Positions 1-8,776 are shown, counted from the first letter of the stretch. The stretch is 34,079 bases of DNA from Actinomycetes bacterium (GCA_029778715.1 JAKOPT010000128.1:1-34079); one strand, 5' to 3'. Program-made: numbers and translations. The notes: generated from the letters alone by a model not told the origin.

Positions 1-614
1 AGGCTGAGGGCGCCGCCGGTGTAGGCCTGCCAGGTCAGGCCCGCCAGCACCTCCGGGGTCAAACGAGCGGCTCCGTGCTCCTCCTCGAGTCGACGACCGA
101 TACGGTCAATGACCACGTTCATAGTCGGGGTCGAAGCAGAGACGGACTCTCGCAACACCTCCAAGCACGCTGCGTCCCACCGGGGGTCAACTGCGGAGGA
201 ACGCTGCCGCAACACACGGCTGTTCACCAGACCAGCCGGGCCTGCTGACCGGTACTGGTGAAGCCAACGCTCCAGAGTGCGCTGGGAGACCTCTTCCCGC
301 CGAGCTACGACAGTCAGACGCTCCTGAAGGGAGCCCTCGTCGGCTTCCAGGAGAGAGCAGACGATCCGGGCCTTGCGCTGAACCTCGCGATGCTGCGCCG
401 GGCTGAGGCCTGCCAGGATGACGTTGTCTGGCGCTTCGTCCGCGTGGGTCGCCGTGTCCACCATGCGTCCGGCAGTGACCACCGCGTGCAGGGACACAGC
501 GCGAAAGCTGTCCCCGCTGCGCAACCGCACCTGGTCGGGGCTGACCTCATCGACCGTCCAGGTCTGGCCCTCGAACCAGAGGATCGACCCGGGACGCAGC
601 TCAACAGCAGTCAT
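1..614 (-). CDS. TnsB/Mu-type DDE transposase, N-terminal part (cut by window edge)
   Basis: The frame is open from ATG at 614 to the left edge (204 codons). The start overlaps the end of the TnsA gene by 14 bases. The visible part begins [19 protein letters not shown], a small N-terminal domain typical of Mu/TnsB-like transposases. It then has a helix-turn-helix-like stretch around residues 105-130 (EEVSQRTLERWLHQYRSAG) and a second DNA-binding-like region. The catalytic DDE domain would lie beyond the edge. The order tnsA-tnsB with overlapping ends is standard for this family. TnsB binds the end repeats and joins 3' ends to target DNA; that role is taken from family knowledge because the catalytic residues are not in view. 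Confidence 0.7.
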   Translation of the reverse strand, partial: MTAVELRPGSILWFEGQTWTVDEVSPDQVRLRSGDSFRAVSLHAVVTAGRMVDTATHADEAPDNVILAGLSPAQHREVQRKARIVCSLLEADEGSLQERLTVVARREEVSQRTLERWLHQYRSAGPAGLVNSRVLRQRSSAVDPRWDAACLEVLRESVSASTPTMNVVIDRIGRRLEEEHGAARLTPEVLAGLTWQAYTGGALS

Positions 615-1260
615 TCGTGCCTCCGGTGAAGTCGGACAGCTGGATCGGCGTATTCAGGTCGACCGTGAGTCGGCCGTACCAGGCGTCCGAGAAGGCGCCC
701 ACGACCCCTGCTGCGCGGGGGAAGGACAGTTCGGGAACAGCGCAGCGCCTGCCCACCGCAAGCGCCCGTATGTTGGCCAGGACCACTGGATCGCCGCCGG
801 TAAACACCTCGTACGTCCATCCCCGCGCCCGACAAAGACGAGAGGTCCACTCGAAGACGGCTCGCACCTCTGGCAACGCTGCGAACTCGGAAGGCTTGAC
901 GTCGACCAGCACCACGTGCCCGCCACTGGTCAGCAACAGATCCGGGGCGTGACGCCGGCACACCTCCCCATCTACACCGGACAGCCACATCGGCTGGGCC
1001 GCGATCCACGTCACCTCGGTGTCGAAGTCAGCCAACCACAGACGATCCAACTCCAGCCGACTCTCATAAGGGACATGACCGCGCGTGGTCGACGACCAGA
1101 ACAGTCCGGAGTAGTGCTTCTGGCCAGCGCGTGAGCCGACTCGCCTCACAGGCAAGGCGCGGGTGAGGCGAGCCGCGTCCACGTCACCCAGGGTGGTCTC
1201 AACCTCCTGACCCGCGGCATCCACATACCGGACCTGCGTGCTCAGCAACTGCGCCGCCAA
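601..1260 (-). CDS. TnsA-like heteromeric transposase endonuclease subunit
   Basis: About 219 residues. The restriction-enzyme-like TnsA core is visible: [16 protein letters not shown], then HAPDLLL and VLVDVKP, giving the E...D...xK metal-binding pattern. In Tn7, TnsA cuts the 5' strands while TnsB cuts the 3' strands, allowing cut-and-paste transposition. The start is uncertain. The frame is open up to 1428, but that lies outside the element end at 1354, so translation must begin inside. I chose TTG 1260. A CTG at 1269 has a better-placed GGAGG, and a GTG at 1317 is also in frame. The gene ends inside the start of the TnsB gene, implying coupled translation. Confidence 0.75.
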   Translation of the reverse strand: MAAQLLSTQVRYVDAAGQEVETTLGDVDAARLTRALPVRRVGSRAGQKHYSGLFWSSTTRGHVPYESRLELDRLWLADFDTEVTWIAAQPMWLSGVDGEVCRRHAPDLLLTSGGHVVLVDVKPSEFAALPEVRAVFEWTSRLCRARGWTYEVFTGGDPVVLANIRALAVGRRCAVPELSFPRAAGVVGAFSDAWYGRLTVDLNTPIQLSDFTGGTNDCC

Positions 1261-1288
1261 GGTCTCCAGCCTGCCCCCTCCGCCACTT

Positions 1289-1354
1289 AAGTGGGACAAC
1301 CGACACGCGTCCGCCACTTGAGTGGGATCCCGACACCGTAAGTGGGATCCGACA
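1289..1354 (-). repeat. Three terminal direct repeats, likely TnsB-binding sites
   Basis: Three direct copies of AAGTGGGAtcCCGACA-like sequence lie at 1289-1305, 1320-1335 and 1340-1354. The last ends in ACA, the expected transposon terminus. The first two are preceded by CACTTAAGTG or CACTTGAGTG palindromes. Number, spacing and position match the repeated transposase sites of Tn7-like ends. Confidence 0.65.
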
Positions 1355-1408
1355 GCCGCACGGGCCGAGAAAGTTGGGCAGAGCCGGAACAAGACGGCAT
1401 ACGACAGA

Positions 1409-1429
1409 GTTGAGCCTAGTGAACGCAAG
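1409..1429 (+). promoter_or_regulatory. Degenerate HAIR (HspR operator), upstream site
   Basis: GTTGAGC-N7-ACGCAAG matches the HAIR consensus CTTGAGT-N7-ACTCAAG at 11 of 14 arm positions with exactly the 7-base spacer. It lies 63 bp upstream of the stronger site before dnaK. HspR bound with DnaK represses this operon in Streptomyces and mycobacteria. Confidence 0.5.
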
Positions 1430-1471
1430 TTTGGCTGCCGACGGTTGCTCGCGGCATACCGGAGCGGTTAA

Positions 1472-1492
1472 CTTGAGTCCAAGTTACTCAAC
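1472..1492 (+). promoter_or_regulatory. HAIR (HspR operator) before dnaK
   Basis: CTTGAGT-N7-ACTCAAC matches 13 of 14 arm positions of the HAIR consensus. It sits 25 bp before the dnaK start codon, so HspR bound here should block transcription of the operon, which itself encodes HspR. Confidence 0.88.
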
Positions 1493-1517
1493 TCTCAGAA
1501 CCAAGGAGACCCCCACC

Positions 1518-3407
1518 ATGGCCCGTGCAGTCGGTATCGACCTCGGCACCACCAACTCGGCCGTCGCCGTCCTCGAAGGCGGCGAGCCCACCATCATCGC
1601 CAACGCCGAAGGTGGGCGGACCACCCCCAGCGTCGTGGCGTTCAGCAAGAACGGCGACGTCCTCGTCGGCGAAATCGCCAAGCGCCAGGCCGTCACCAAC
1701 GTCGAGCGCACCGTCCGCAGCGTCAAGCGCCACATGGGCACCGACTGGAAGTCCGCCGAGATCGACGGCAAGCGCTACACCGCCCAGGAGATCAGCGCCC
1801 GCACCCTGATGAAGCTCAAGCGCGACGCCGAGGCCTACCTCGGGGAGCCGGTGACCGACGCCGTCATCACCGTCCCGGCGTACTTCGACGACCACGAGCG
1901 TCAGGCCACCAAGGAGGCCGGCGAGATCGCGGGCCTCAACGTGCTGCGGATCGTCAACGAGCCGACCGCCGCGGCCCTGGCGTACGGCCTCGACAAGGGC
2001 AAGGAGGACGAGCTCATCCTCGTCTTCGACCTCGGTGGCGGCACCTTCGACGTCTCCCTCCTCGAGGTCGGCAAGGACCCCGACGACGGGTTCGCGACCA
2101 TCCAGGTCAAGGCGACCAGCGGTGACAACCAGCTCGGGGGCGACGACTGGGACGAGCGGATCGTCCAGCACCTGCTCACCACGGTGAAGAACACCAGCGG
2201 CGTGGACCTGTCCAAGGACAAGATCGCCATGCAGCGCCTCCGTGACGCCGCCGAGCAGGCCAAGAAGGAACTGTCGTCCGCGACGAGCACCAACATCTCC
2301 CTCCAGTACCTCTCGATGTCCGAGAACGGCCCCATCCACCTCGACGAAACCCTCACCCGGGCCCAGTTCGAGCAGATGACCAAGGACCTCCTCGAGCGCT
2401 GCGAGAAGCCCTTCCACACCGTCATCAAGGACGCCGGTATCACCCTTTCCGGCATCGACCACGTGGTCCTCGTCGGTGGGTCCACCCGCATGCCCGCCGT
2501 CTCCGAACTCGTCAAGAAACTCACCGGCGGCAAGGAGCCCAACAAGGGCGTCAACCCCGACGAGGTCGTCGCGCTCGGCGCCTCGCTGCAGGCCGGCGTC
2601 CTCAAGGGCGAGCGCAAGGACGTCCTCCTCATCGACGTCACCCCGCTGAGCCTGGGCATCGAGACCAAGGGCGGGCTGTTCACCAAGCTCATCGAGCGCA
2701 ACACGGCCATCCCGACCAAGCGCTCCGAGGTGTTCTCCACCGCCGAGGACAACCAGCCGTCGGTGCTCATCCAGGTCTTCCAGGGCGAGCGGGAGATCGC
2801 GCAGCAGAACAAGGCGCTCGGCACCTTCGAGCTCTCCGGCATCGCCCCGGCCCCCCGCGGCGTCCCGCAGATCGAGGTCACCTTCGACATTGACGCCAAC
2901 GGCATCGTCCACGTGACGGCCAAGGACCGCGGCACCGGCAAGGAGCAGAAGATCACCATCTCCGGCGGCAGCGCGCTGTCCAAGGAAGAGATCGAGCGGA
3001 TGGTCAAGGACGCCGAGGCGCACGCCGAAGAGGACAAGAAGCGCCGCGAGGAGACCGAGGCCCGCAACCTCGGCGAGTCGCTCGTCTTCTCCACCGAGAA
3101 GTTCCTCTCCGAGTCCGGCGACAAGGTCGATCCCGAGCTCCGCAAGCCGGTCGACGAGGCCCTCGCCGCGCTCAAGGACGCCGTCAAGCCCGACTCCGGC
3201 GCCTCCACCGAGGACATCACCGCCAAGGTGAACACCCTCAACGAGGCCTCCCAGAAGATGGGGGCGGCCATGTATGCCGCGCAGTCCGAGGCCGCGTCCG
3301 GCTCCGGTTCGCAGGGTGGTTCCGGCAGCGCCGGCGACGCCCCGAAGGCCGACAACGACGACGACATCGTCGACGCCGAGATCGTCGAGGACGAGGACAA
3401 GAAGTGA
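1518..3407 (+). CDS. dnaK: Chaperone DnaK (Hsp70)
   Basis: 629 residues, the usual length. The Hsp70 ATPase domain opens [18 protein letters not shown] and contains [15 protein letters not shown] and [13 protein letters not shown]. The substrate-binding domain and helical lid follow, ending in an acidic tail ([16 protein letters not shown]). ATG 1518 follows AAGGAGA with good spacing and gives the canonical N-terminus; the frame extends upstream but that part is not coding. It is the first gene of dnaK-grpE-dnaJ-hspR. DnaK binds unfolded segments in an ATP cycle driven by DnaJ and GrpE, and in actinobacteria acts as co-repressor with HspR. Two HAIR operators precede it. A Tn7-like element ends about 160 bp upstream. 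Confidence 0.98.
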   Translation: MARAVGIDLGTTNSAVAVLEGGEPTIIANAEGGRTTPSVVAFSKNGDVLVGEIAKRQAVTNVERTVRSVKRHMGTDWKSAEIDGKRYTAQEISARTLMKLKRDAEAYLGEPVTDAVITVPAYFDDHERQATKEAGEIAGLNVLRIVNEPTAAALAYGLDKGKEDELILVFDLGGGTFDVSLLEVGKDPDDGFATIQVKATSGDNQLGGDDWDERIVQHLLTTVKNTSGVDLSKDKIAMQRLRDAAEQAKKELSSATSTNISLQYLSMSENGPIHLDETLTRAQFEQMTKDLLERCEKPFHTVIKDAGITLSGIDHVVLVGGSTRMPAVSELVKKLTGGKEPNKGVNPDEVVALGASLQAGVLKGERKDVLLIDVTPLSLGIETKGGLFTKLIERNTAIPTKRSEVFSTAEDNQPSVLIQVFQGEREIAQQNKALGTFELSGIAPAPRGVPQIEVTFDIDANGIVHVTAKDRGTGKEQKITISGGSALSKEEIERMVKDAEAHAEEDKKRREETEARNLGESLVFSTEKFLSESGDKVDPELRKPVDEALAALKDAVKPDSGASTEDITAKVNTLNEASQKMGAAMYAAQSEAASGSGSQGGSGSAGDAPKADNDDDIVDAEIVEDEDKK

Positions 3408-4054
3408 GCCAGGCTCCCTTCGACCACACCGCAGGGGCGGGGGCGGCGCCAGCCGCCCCCGGCCCTGCGGGGGGCGGTGCGTCGCCGTCCGAGGACGCCA
3501 GCGCGCCGGAGGACATGGTGACCACCGAGGCCCTCAACGACGACCCGGCGAGCCCCACCGACGCGGCGGCCGAGCCTGGCGAGCCGGGCGAGTCGGCCGA
3601 GACGGTTCACCCGGACACGGCCCTGGCGGCCGAACGCCTCGGCGACCTGCAGCGGCTCCAGGCCGAGTACGTCAACTACAAGCGGCGCGTCGACCGCGAC
3701 CGGGCGCTCACCCAGGAGCGCGCCGTGCGCGACGTCCTCGAATCGCTGTTGCCGGTTCTCGACGACATCCAGGGCGCCCGCGACCACGGCGACCTCACCG
3801 AGGGGCCGTTCGCGGCGATCGCGGACAAGTTCGAGTCGCTGCTCGGCAAGTACGGGCTGGAGCGGTTCGGGGCCAAGGGCGAATCGTTCGACCCGGCCGT
3901 CCACGAGGCGCTCATGCACCAGGCCTGGCCGGCCGGTGACCCCGCGCTCGACGGTGCCGAGGGCACGACGGTCGTCCTCGTCCTCCAACCCGGCTACCGG
4001 GTCGGCGAGGCGGTCATCCGGCCCGCCCGGGTCGCAGTGGCCGACGCCGAGTGA
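3404..4054 (+). CDS. grpE: Nucleotide exchange factor GrpE
   Basis: 216 residues. GTG 3404 overlaps the dnaK stop by 4 bases (GTGA), so the two are translationally coupled. Residues 1-65 are acidic and Ala/Pro-rich, presumably disordered. A long helix follows ([20 protein letters not shown]), then the C-terminal beta domain with [12 protein letters not shown] and [19 protein letters not shown], the GrpE signature region. GrpE is a dimer that speeds ADP release from DnaK. A perfect 15-bp tandem duplication covers its stop codon (4049-4078). Confidence 0.96.
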   Translation: MSQAPFDHTAGAGAAPAAPGPAGGGASPSEDASAPEDMVTTEALNDDPASPTDAAAEPGEPGESAETVHPDTALAAERLGDLQRLQAEYVNYKRRVDRDRALTQERAVRDVLESLLPVLDDIQGARDHGDLTEGPFAAIADKFESLLGKYGLERFGAKGESFDPAVHEALMHQAWPAGDPALDGAEGTTVVLVLQPGYRVGEAVIRPARVAVADAE

Positions 4055-4078
4055 CCCGGACCCGAGTGACCCGGACCC
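4049..4078 (+). repeat. Perfect 15-bp tandem duplication over the grpE stop
   Basis: GAGTGACCCGGACCC occurs twice in a row (4049-4063 and 4064-4078). The first copy contains the grpE stop codon. The rest of the 117-bp gap to dnaJ holds one GTATGCCG-family octamer (4118-4125, minus orientation) and the GAGAGGAGG ribosome-binding site. Confidence 0.85.
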
Positions 4079-4171
4079 GACCGAGCGCGACCGGGCCGCA
4101 CCATAAGCCCGGGCGCGCGGCATACGACAAACCAACCCGACCCCACCCCACCGAGAGGAGGCACTGAGCCG

Positions 4172-5251
4172 ATGGCCAGCCAAGACTGGTTCGAGAAGGA
4201 CTTCTACGCGATCCTCGGTGTCCCTCAGGATGCCGACGACGCGGCGATCAAGAAGGCGTACCGCAAACTCGCCCGCAAGTACCACCCGGACAAGAACCCC
4301 GGTGACACCGCGGCCGAGCAGAAGTTCAAGGAGATCGGCGAGGCCCACTCGGTGCTCGCCGACACCGCCCAACGCCAGGAATACGACGCGATCCGACAGA
4401 TGGCCCGCGGCGGGGCCCGGTTCACCGCCGGTGGCCCCGGCGGCGGGGGCGGCGGTTTCGAGGACATCTTCTCCGCGTTCGGCGGGGGTGGTGGCACGCG
4501 GGTGCGGTTCGATACCGGCGGCGGGTTCCCCGGCGGCGGTTACGGCGGCGGCAACGCCGACCTCAACGACATGCTCGCCCAGATGTTCGGCGGTGCGGCC
4601 CGCGGGGCCGGACGCGGCGGCGCGGGCGCGGGCACCCGGGGCTATCCCGGGGGCGATTTCGGTGACTTTGGGGGGTATGCCGCGAGCCGCGGTCCCCGCA
4701 AGGGTCCCGACGTCGAGGCCCGCACCACGTTGTCCTTCCGCGACGCGGTGACGGGGTCCACGGTGAGCCTGCGCACTGAGGACGGCCGCACGATCAACAC
4801 CCGGATCCCTGCCGGGGTGCGGGACGGTCAGCGGATTCGGCTGCGCGGCAAGGGTGGTGAGGGTGAGCGGGGCGCCGAGCGCGGCGACCTGTTCCTCGTC
4901 GTCCACGTCGAGGCAGACCCGGTCTTCGGGCGCGACGGGGACAACCTCACCGTCGACCTGCCGGTCAGTGTCGCCGAGGCGACCCTGGGCGCGACGGTCG
5001 CGGTGCCCACGCTTGACGGCTCGCGGGTCAAGGTGCGCATCGCGCCGGGCACCCCCAGCGGGCGAGTGCTGCGGGTCAAGGGGCACGGCGTGGCGAAGAA
5101 GGGCGGCCATGGCGACCTGCTCGCCAAGGTCTCGGTCGTCGTCCCCACGCACCTCAGCGACGCTGCCCGCGCGGCCATCGAGACGTTGGCCGCCGAAACC
5201 GCCGACATCGACCCGCGGGCCGAGTTGTACGCCCGCGCCGGCGCATCGTGA
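4172..5251 (+). CDS. dnaJ: DnaJ-family co-chaperone without zinc finger
   Basis: 359 residues. The J domain covers residues 10-75 with HPD at 38-40. A long Gly/Phe-rich region follows (about 85-170), then two beta-barrel C-terminal substrate-binding domains from about 178 (RKGPDVEARTTLSFRDAV). No CxxCxGxG motifs occur, so it is a class B (CbpA/DnaJ2-like) J-protein rather than canonical zinc-finger DnaJ. ATG 4172 follows GAGAGGAGG. As third gene of the dnaK operon it is presumably the main partner of this DnaK, stimulating ATP hydrolysis and delivering substrates. Confidence 0.93.
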   Translation: MASQDWFEKDFYAILGVPQDADDAAIKKAYRKLARKYHPDKNPGDTAAEQKFKEIGEAHSVLADTAQRQEYDAIRQMARGGARFTAGGPGGGGGGFEDIFSAFGGGGGTRVRFDTGGGFPGGGYGGGNADLNDMLAQMFGGAARGAGRGGAGAGTRGYPGGDFGDFGGYAASRGPRKGPDVEARTTLSFRDAVTGSTVSLRTEDGRTINTRIPAGVRDGQRIRLRGKGGEGERGAERGDLFLVVHVEADPVFGRDGDNLTVDLPVSVAEATLGATVAVPTLDGSRVKVRIAPGTPSGRVLRVKGHGVAKKGGHGDLLAKVSVVVPTHLSDAARAAIETLAAETADIDPRAELYARAGAS

Positions 5252-5258
5252 GGATTCC

Positions 5259-5786
5259 GTGGCCTCGCTGAACGCCCCCCCGCCCGGTTCCGCTGGCGCT
5301 CGCGCCGGCGGCACCGGGCGCGGCCGCCTCCAGGGAGCGGGCGGCATGCCGGCCGGGGGAGCGACGCCCGACGAGACGACCCCGGTGTTCGTCATCTCGG
5401 TCGCGGCCGAGTTGGCCGGGATGCATGCCCAGACGCTGCGGCAGTACGACCGGCTCGGGCTCGTCACCCCCTCGCGCACCCGGGGCGGCGGGCGGCGCTA
5501 TTCCGCGCGCGACGTGTCGTTGTTGCGCGAGGTGCAGCGGCTCTCGCAGGAAGAGGGGATCTCGCTGCCGGGGATTGCGCGCATTCTCGAGTTGGAGAAC
5601 CAGGTGGATGCGTTGCACGCCCGCGTTGCCGAGTTGGTCGCCGAGGTCGACCGGCTGGCCTCGGGGACGGCGCGCCCGTCGCGGGTGTTCTCGGTCTCGC
5701 GCACCGGCGATGTGTATGCCGCGCGCCTCGGTGAGCGGCCGCGGCATACCCGCTCGCAAGCGTTGGTGCGCTGGGCCGGCCCCTGA
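5259..5786 (+). CDS. hspR: Heat-shock repressor HspR (MerR family)
   Basis: 175 residues. A Gly/Ala/Pro-rich leader of about 40 residues precedes a MerR-type winged helix with VFVISVAAELAGMHAQTLRQ, then YDRLGLVTPSRTRGGGRRYS and a coiled-coil helix. The HspR pattern of conserved Arg/Tyr after the turn is clear. GTG 5259 has GAGG 5 bases upstream and starts 7 bases after the dnaJ stop. HspR binds HAIR sites, here at dnaK (two) and clpB (one), giving negative feedback because hspR is the last gene of the operon. Two inverted GTATGCCG octamers (5714-5721 and 5742-5749) lie in its last 25 codons and could form a terminator-like hairpin. Confidence 0.93.
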   Translation: MASLNAPPPGSAGARAGGTGRGRLQGAGGMPAGGATPDETTPVFVISVAAELAGMHAQTLRQYDRLGLVTPSRTRGGGRRYSARDVSLLREVQRLSQEEGISLPGIARILELENQVDALHARVAELVAEVDRLASGTARPSRVFSVSRTGDVYAARLGERPRHTRSQALVRWAGP

Positions 5787-5804
5787 GCCTCGCGCTCGGC
5801 CGCC

Positions 5805-5850
5805 ATTCGAGGTAAAAACGCCGCTGAATCCGCGCGCTATTACCTCGAAT
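5805..5850. repeat. 11-bp perfect inverted repeat between convergent genes
   Basis: ATTCGAGGTAA (5805-5815) and TTACCTCGAAT (5840-5850) are perfect inverted arms around a 24-base loop, 19 bp after hspR and before the convergent Lgt-like gene. There is no T tract, so a terminator is possible but not proven; a protein-binding site is equally possible. Confidence 0.5.
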
Positions 5851-5883
5851 CGGCCGGGCACGCCGGGAAACTCGGGCGGAAAC

Positions 5884-5919
5884 GGTGGCGGTGGCGGTGG
5901 CGGTGGCGGTGGCGGTGGC
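5884..5919 (+). repeat. GGTGGC hexamer tract, six units
   Basis: Six perfect GGTGGC units plus a partial one lie in the 179-bp gap between hspR and the convergent Lgt-like gene. No gene uses this tract. It is prone to length change by slippage. Confidence 0.85.
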
Positions 5920-5965
5920 GGTCGGGTGGCTGCGGCATAGCGCCGAGCATCCGCGTGGGGGGACG

Positions 5966-7006
5966 TTAGCGATCGAGCGCCGGATCCCGGGGCGATCCCG
6001 TGGCGCGGGTGGCCTCCAGTGCGCGCCTGCGCGACAACGCGATCACGAACCCCAGGCCGACGACGAGCGCGATCCCCGAGAGGTACTGCGCTTGCGAGGC
6101 GTGGAGCGGCCCGTAGCGCTCGTTGACCCGCAGGGGCTCGATGGCGAGACGTTCGGCGGCGGCGAGCACGGCATACAGGGAAAAGAGCCAACCGGCCGAG
6201 AACGGGTGTCGGCGGACCCCCCAGAGCACCGCGAAGAGGACGAGGCAGGCCACGGTCTCCCAGATGGGCGTCGGGTAGACGCCGGGGGCCGGGATGGTGA
6301 CGCCGAGGATGTTGCCCTCGTAGTGCTGCGCCCATAGCCAGGTCGGCAGCCACGCGGGCTTGGCGGCGAGGGCGGCGGGCAGGCCCCAGTCGCCGTCACC
6401 GGAGAGTTGGCAGCCGATCCGGCCGAGCGCGTAGCCGAGCATCATCGCGGGGGCGGCGGCGTCCATCGCGGGGCGCACGCGCAGGCCGGCGCGGCGGATG
6501 AGGGCGATGCCGACGAGGGTCGCGACGACAAGGCCGCCGATGACGTTGAAGCCCGAACGGGAGAGGAGGATGCCGCCGGGGTCGCGGGCGAGCGCTGCCG
6601 GGTCTTCGATGGCGGAGAACAGACGGGCGCCGGCAACACCGGCGAGGAGCATCCACAACCCGAACGTCGTGACGAAGTCGTCGAGGCCGCGCCGATCGGT
6701 GACGTGCCGGGGGCGGGACTTGGCGGAGGGCGACGGGGCGTCGTCTTCCGGTCGATCGTCGTCTGCGGCGGGGACGTCCGCTGGCTGGGGCGTTTGGTGC
6801 GTGGGAGGTGCGGCGAGCCGGCCCTCGTGCCAGAGCCGGCGCAGTTCGAGCCGGAACACCCAGGTGGCGGCCAGCACCGAGAGCACGAGGCTGAGCCCGA
6901 ACATGGGGATCGGCAGCGGCAGGTCCGCGCCGGTGAGGGCCCGGACGAGGTCCTGCAGATAGGGAAAAGCCACGAACGTTGCCTTGGTTGGTGGGGTGCG
7001 GACCAT
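5966..7006 (-). CDS. Prolipoprotein diacylglyceryl transferase-like membrane protein
   Basis: 346 residues with about seven hydrophobic segments and a disordered Pro/Asp-rich loop (about 65-105). The Lgt family pattern is visible: LGRIGCQLSGDGDWG corresponds to the phosphatidylglycerol-binding GRxGNFxNxE signature, and YPTPIWE to the HPTQLYE motif. Lgt transfers diacylglycerol to the lipobox cysteine at the outer face of the membrane. The usual Asn of the signature is Cys here, a variant form. I call it Lgt family and do not claim it is the main Lgt. ATG 7006 has no clear ribosome-binding site; GTG 6973, with AAGG upstream, is an alternative. The 236 bp upstream hold two octamer copies (7013, 7202) and no gene I can see. 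Confidence 0.8.
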   Translation of the reverse strand: MVRTPPTKATFVAFPYLQDLVRALTGADLPLPIPMFGLSLVLSVLAATWVFRLELRRLWHEGRLAAPPTHQTPQPADVPAADDDRPEDDAPSPSAKSRPRHVTDRRGLDDFVTTFGLWMLLAGVAGARLFSAIEDPAALARDPGGILLSRSGFNVIGGLVVATLVGIALIRRAGLRVRPAMDAAAPAMMLGYALGRIGCQLSGDGDWGLPAALAAKPAWLPTWLWAQHYEGNILGVTIPAPGVYPTPIWETVACLVLFAVLWGVRRHPFSAGWLFSLYAVLAAAERLAIEPLRVNERYGPLHASQAQYLSGIALVVGLGFVIALSRRRALEATRATGSPRDPALDR

Positions 7007-7242
7007 TGGAGCGTATGCCGTGCCGCTCGGTGGGGTGGGCGGTGTTTCGTCCTCGTCGCGTCGCCGCGGGGCTGCTGGTCGGTGCTGTGGCCGTCGGCGG
7101 CCCTCACTCCTGGTGCGGCCTCGCCCTGCTCCCCCGCCGACCGCCTACCGTGCAGTAAGTGGGGTGTTCACAACGTGTACTGCCCGGTAGGGCGGGCGCA
7201 GCGGCATACCGAGTTAACAGCGGCGCCCATGCCGAATGGCGC

Positions 7243-7971
7243 CTACTCGCAGAGCTGCGGGTGAGCCTCCACGCGGATCAAGTGCTGGTTCGCCGCATCG
7301 AGGAGCCACCAGATGTCATCGTCGATGAGGATCCTGCCGTCGTTGAACATCCGGGAGTCGTCGATCGTGGCACTCGGCATGTTCTTGGCAACCTCGCTCG
7401 CTGGTGAACCGATGACGAGCCCGTGCGGCAGGCTGAGCGAGGGGGTGTTGGTGCCGCGGACCGTCCACGAGGTGAGAGCCTCGGGGCCGCTGGCCGGGTA
7501 CTCACCGTGGAGGGAGAGTTCGCCCCAGGACAGGATCCGGGACTTCCGGTTCGGGCCCTTGAGTTCGCACCCCTTATCCACGACATCTGAGTCGGGCGGC
7601 CCGAGCACCGGTCCGAGCCGGTCGAGCGCATCGGCGGGGTTGTCGCCCAGTGGCACATTGCCGAAGCTGAGGGCTGTGAGGATGATGTGGGCCTTGGCGC
7701 TGGGGGACGCGGTAGGCGGCGCACCTCCCCCGGGCGGTGGCGTCGGTTTGAGGGTGGGCGTCGCGCTCGGCGAGGCGCTTGCCGAGATGCTCGCGCTCGG
7801 CGTGGGTGTGGCGCTCGGAGAGGGCGTCGCACTCGTCGTGGCCGAGGTGCCCTGAGTCGCCGTCGACCCCGACCGATTCCAGAGGAGGATGCCGCCGATG
7901 AGGAGGCCGGCAACGACGACGGCGGAGATCGAACCGATGAGAATCTGTTTGCGGGTCATCCGGCGAATCAT
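7243..7971 (-). CDS. Membrane-anchored extracytoplasmic protein with Ser/Thr/Pro-rich linker
   Basis: 242 residues. A basic N-terminus (MIRRMTRKQ) leads to one membrane segment (about 10-32), then a 60-residue linker of Ser, Ala, Thr and Pro, then a soluble domain of about 145 residues with two cysteines (KGCEL and the C-terminal QLCE) that could form a disulfide. I do not recognise the domain. ATG 7971 is chosen because GGAGGAG lies just upstream; an in-frame ATG at 7986 overlaps that site. It follows the AMIN-like gene by 44 bp on the same strand, so the two are probably co-transcribed. Confidence 0.75.
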   Translation of the reverse strand: MIRRMTRKQILIGSISAVVVAGLLIGGILLWNRSGSTATQGTSATTSATPSPSATPTPSASISASASPSATPTLKPTPPPGGGAPPTASPSAKAHIILTALSFGNVPLGDNPADALDRLGPVLGPPDSDVVDKGCELKGPNRKSRILSWGELSLHGEYPASGPEALTSWTVRGTNTPSLSLPHGLVIGSPASEVAKNMPSATIDDSRMFNDGRILIDDDIWWLLDAANQHLIRVEAHPQLCE

Positions 7972-8015
7972 GGTCTGCTCCTCCATGTGGACTTACTGTG
8001 CGGCACGGACATATC

Positions 8016-8659
8016 TCAGGCCTTCGCTGCCGCGATGTCGACGACAAGTCGCACCGCGTTCGTGAGAGTGAAAGCACGGAATCCCCGACGCGCCCCGCGC
8101 ACAGAGATGAAGACCTGTCGGCCCCCTCGAACGAGGTCCACAGCGGCTCCGCGGCCATGATCGCGGTGGGTGCGAGATCGGCCGAGGTGAGGGCGGTCGG
8201 GGGCGGCGGGACGGCGTCAAATGCGCGCATGTTGGCGACCCGCACCTCGAGCCAGGTGTCACCGACTGTGGACTCCGGCTCCCCACTCACCTCGCCGATC
8301 GGAGCGTCCACCCAACGCACGAGATAGGACAGTGGCCCCGGCCCGTCGAACGTGTACACCACCCGATCGAAGTCGCGATGGTGGCCCACCCTGATCGAGG
8401 TCCCCATACCTGCGCCCGCTTGTGGCCCGCCGCTGTCGTGTTCCACTGGGTTGAGCGTGAACCGTGGCCCATTGAGGGCGGGGTCGGTGGAGTCACCCGC
8501 CGTGGGTGTGGCAGCGGGTGTGGGTGTGGTCGGCGAGCCGCCCGAGCCTGGCCCGAACGTCACGTTGGGTTTCCCGTTGCTCGCGTCCCGACCGCCCGCA
8601 CTCAGGAGGGCGGTGCAGACTCCCACGGCACCCATGCCAAGCGCTGCTCGGCGTTCCAT
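8016..8659 (-). pseudogene. AMIN-like domain secreted protein, frameshifted
   Basis: From ATG 8659 the frame encodes an RR-containing signal-like segment (MERRAALGMGAVGVCTALLS), a Thr/Pro linker and an AMIN-like domain (RVGHHRDFDRVVYTFDG, YLVRWVDAP, WLEVRVANM, PLWTSFEGAD). At about 8113-8121 the homology jumps frame: the next frame reads VFISVRGARRGFRAFTLTNA then VRLVVDIAAAKA and stops at 8016-8018. One missing base explains the jump. Without it the gene would be about 214 residues. Reading on unshifted instead gives unrelated sequence through the downstream gene. This is either a true frameshift mutation or a base-calling error. AMIN-like domains of actinobacteria are extracytoplasmic and of unclear function. 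Confidence 0.75.
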
Positions 8660-8776
8660 GGTGACCACATTAGGAGGCCGCTCCCAGGTTGCGGTATGCC
8701 GAGCCCCCTTCAGGGCACGCGTCTTGCTCAACGGGGATGCCGTATGCCGCCATGACCGGCGTACGCGCGCATCTTG

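Larger units (their letters stand above)
1..1354 (-). mobile_element. End segment of a Tn7-like (TnsA/TnsB) transposon
   Basis: This segment holds a TnsA-like endonuclease gene and the start of a TnsB-like transposase gene, both reading away from dnaK, followed by three terminal repeats that end in ACA at 1352-1354 (5'-TGT on the minus strand). Tn7-family elements end in TGT/ACA and carry several TnsB-binding repeats per end, so I place the boundary at about 1354. The other end is outside the window, so the target-site duplication cannot be tested; Tn7 relatives give 5 bp, which would be bases 1355-1359. No copy of the host octamer GTATGCCG occurs here, which fits a foreign origin. Confidence 0.7.

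Noticed and set aside
1901..5479. A 1192-codon open frame antisense to dnaK-grpE-dnaJ-hspR
   Set aside because: It mirrors the third-position GC pattern of the real genes and gives Ser/Arg-rich sequence with no domain; the sense genes are certain.
5884..5919. GGTGGC tract as part of a coding gene (poly Gly-Gly or Val-Ala)
   Set aside because: It lies between convergent genes, and the frames through it have no support beyond the repeat itself.
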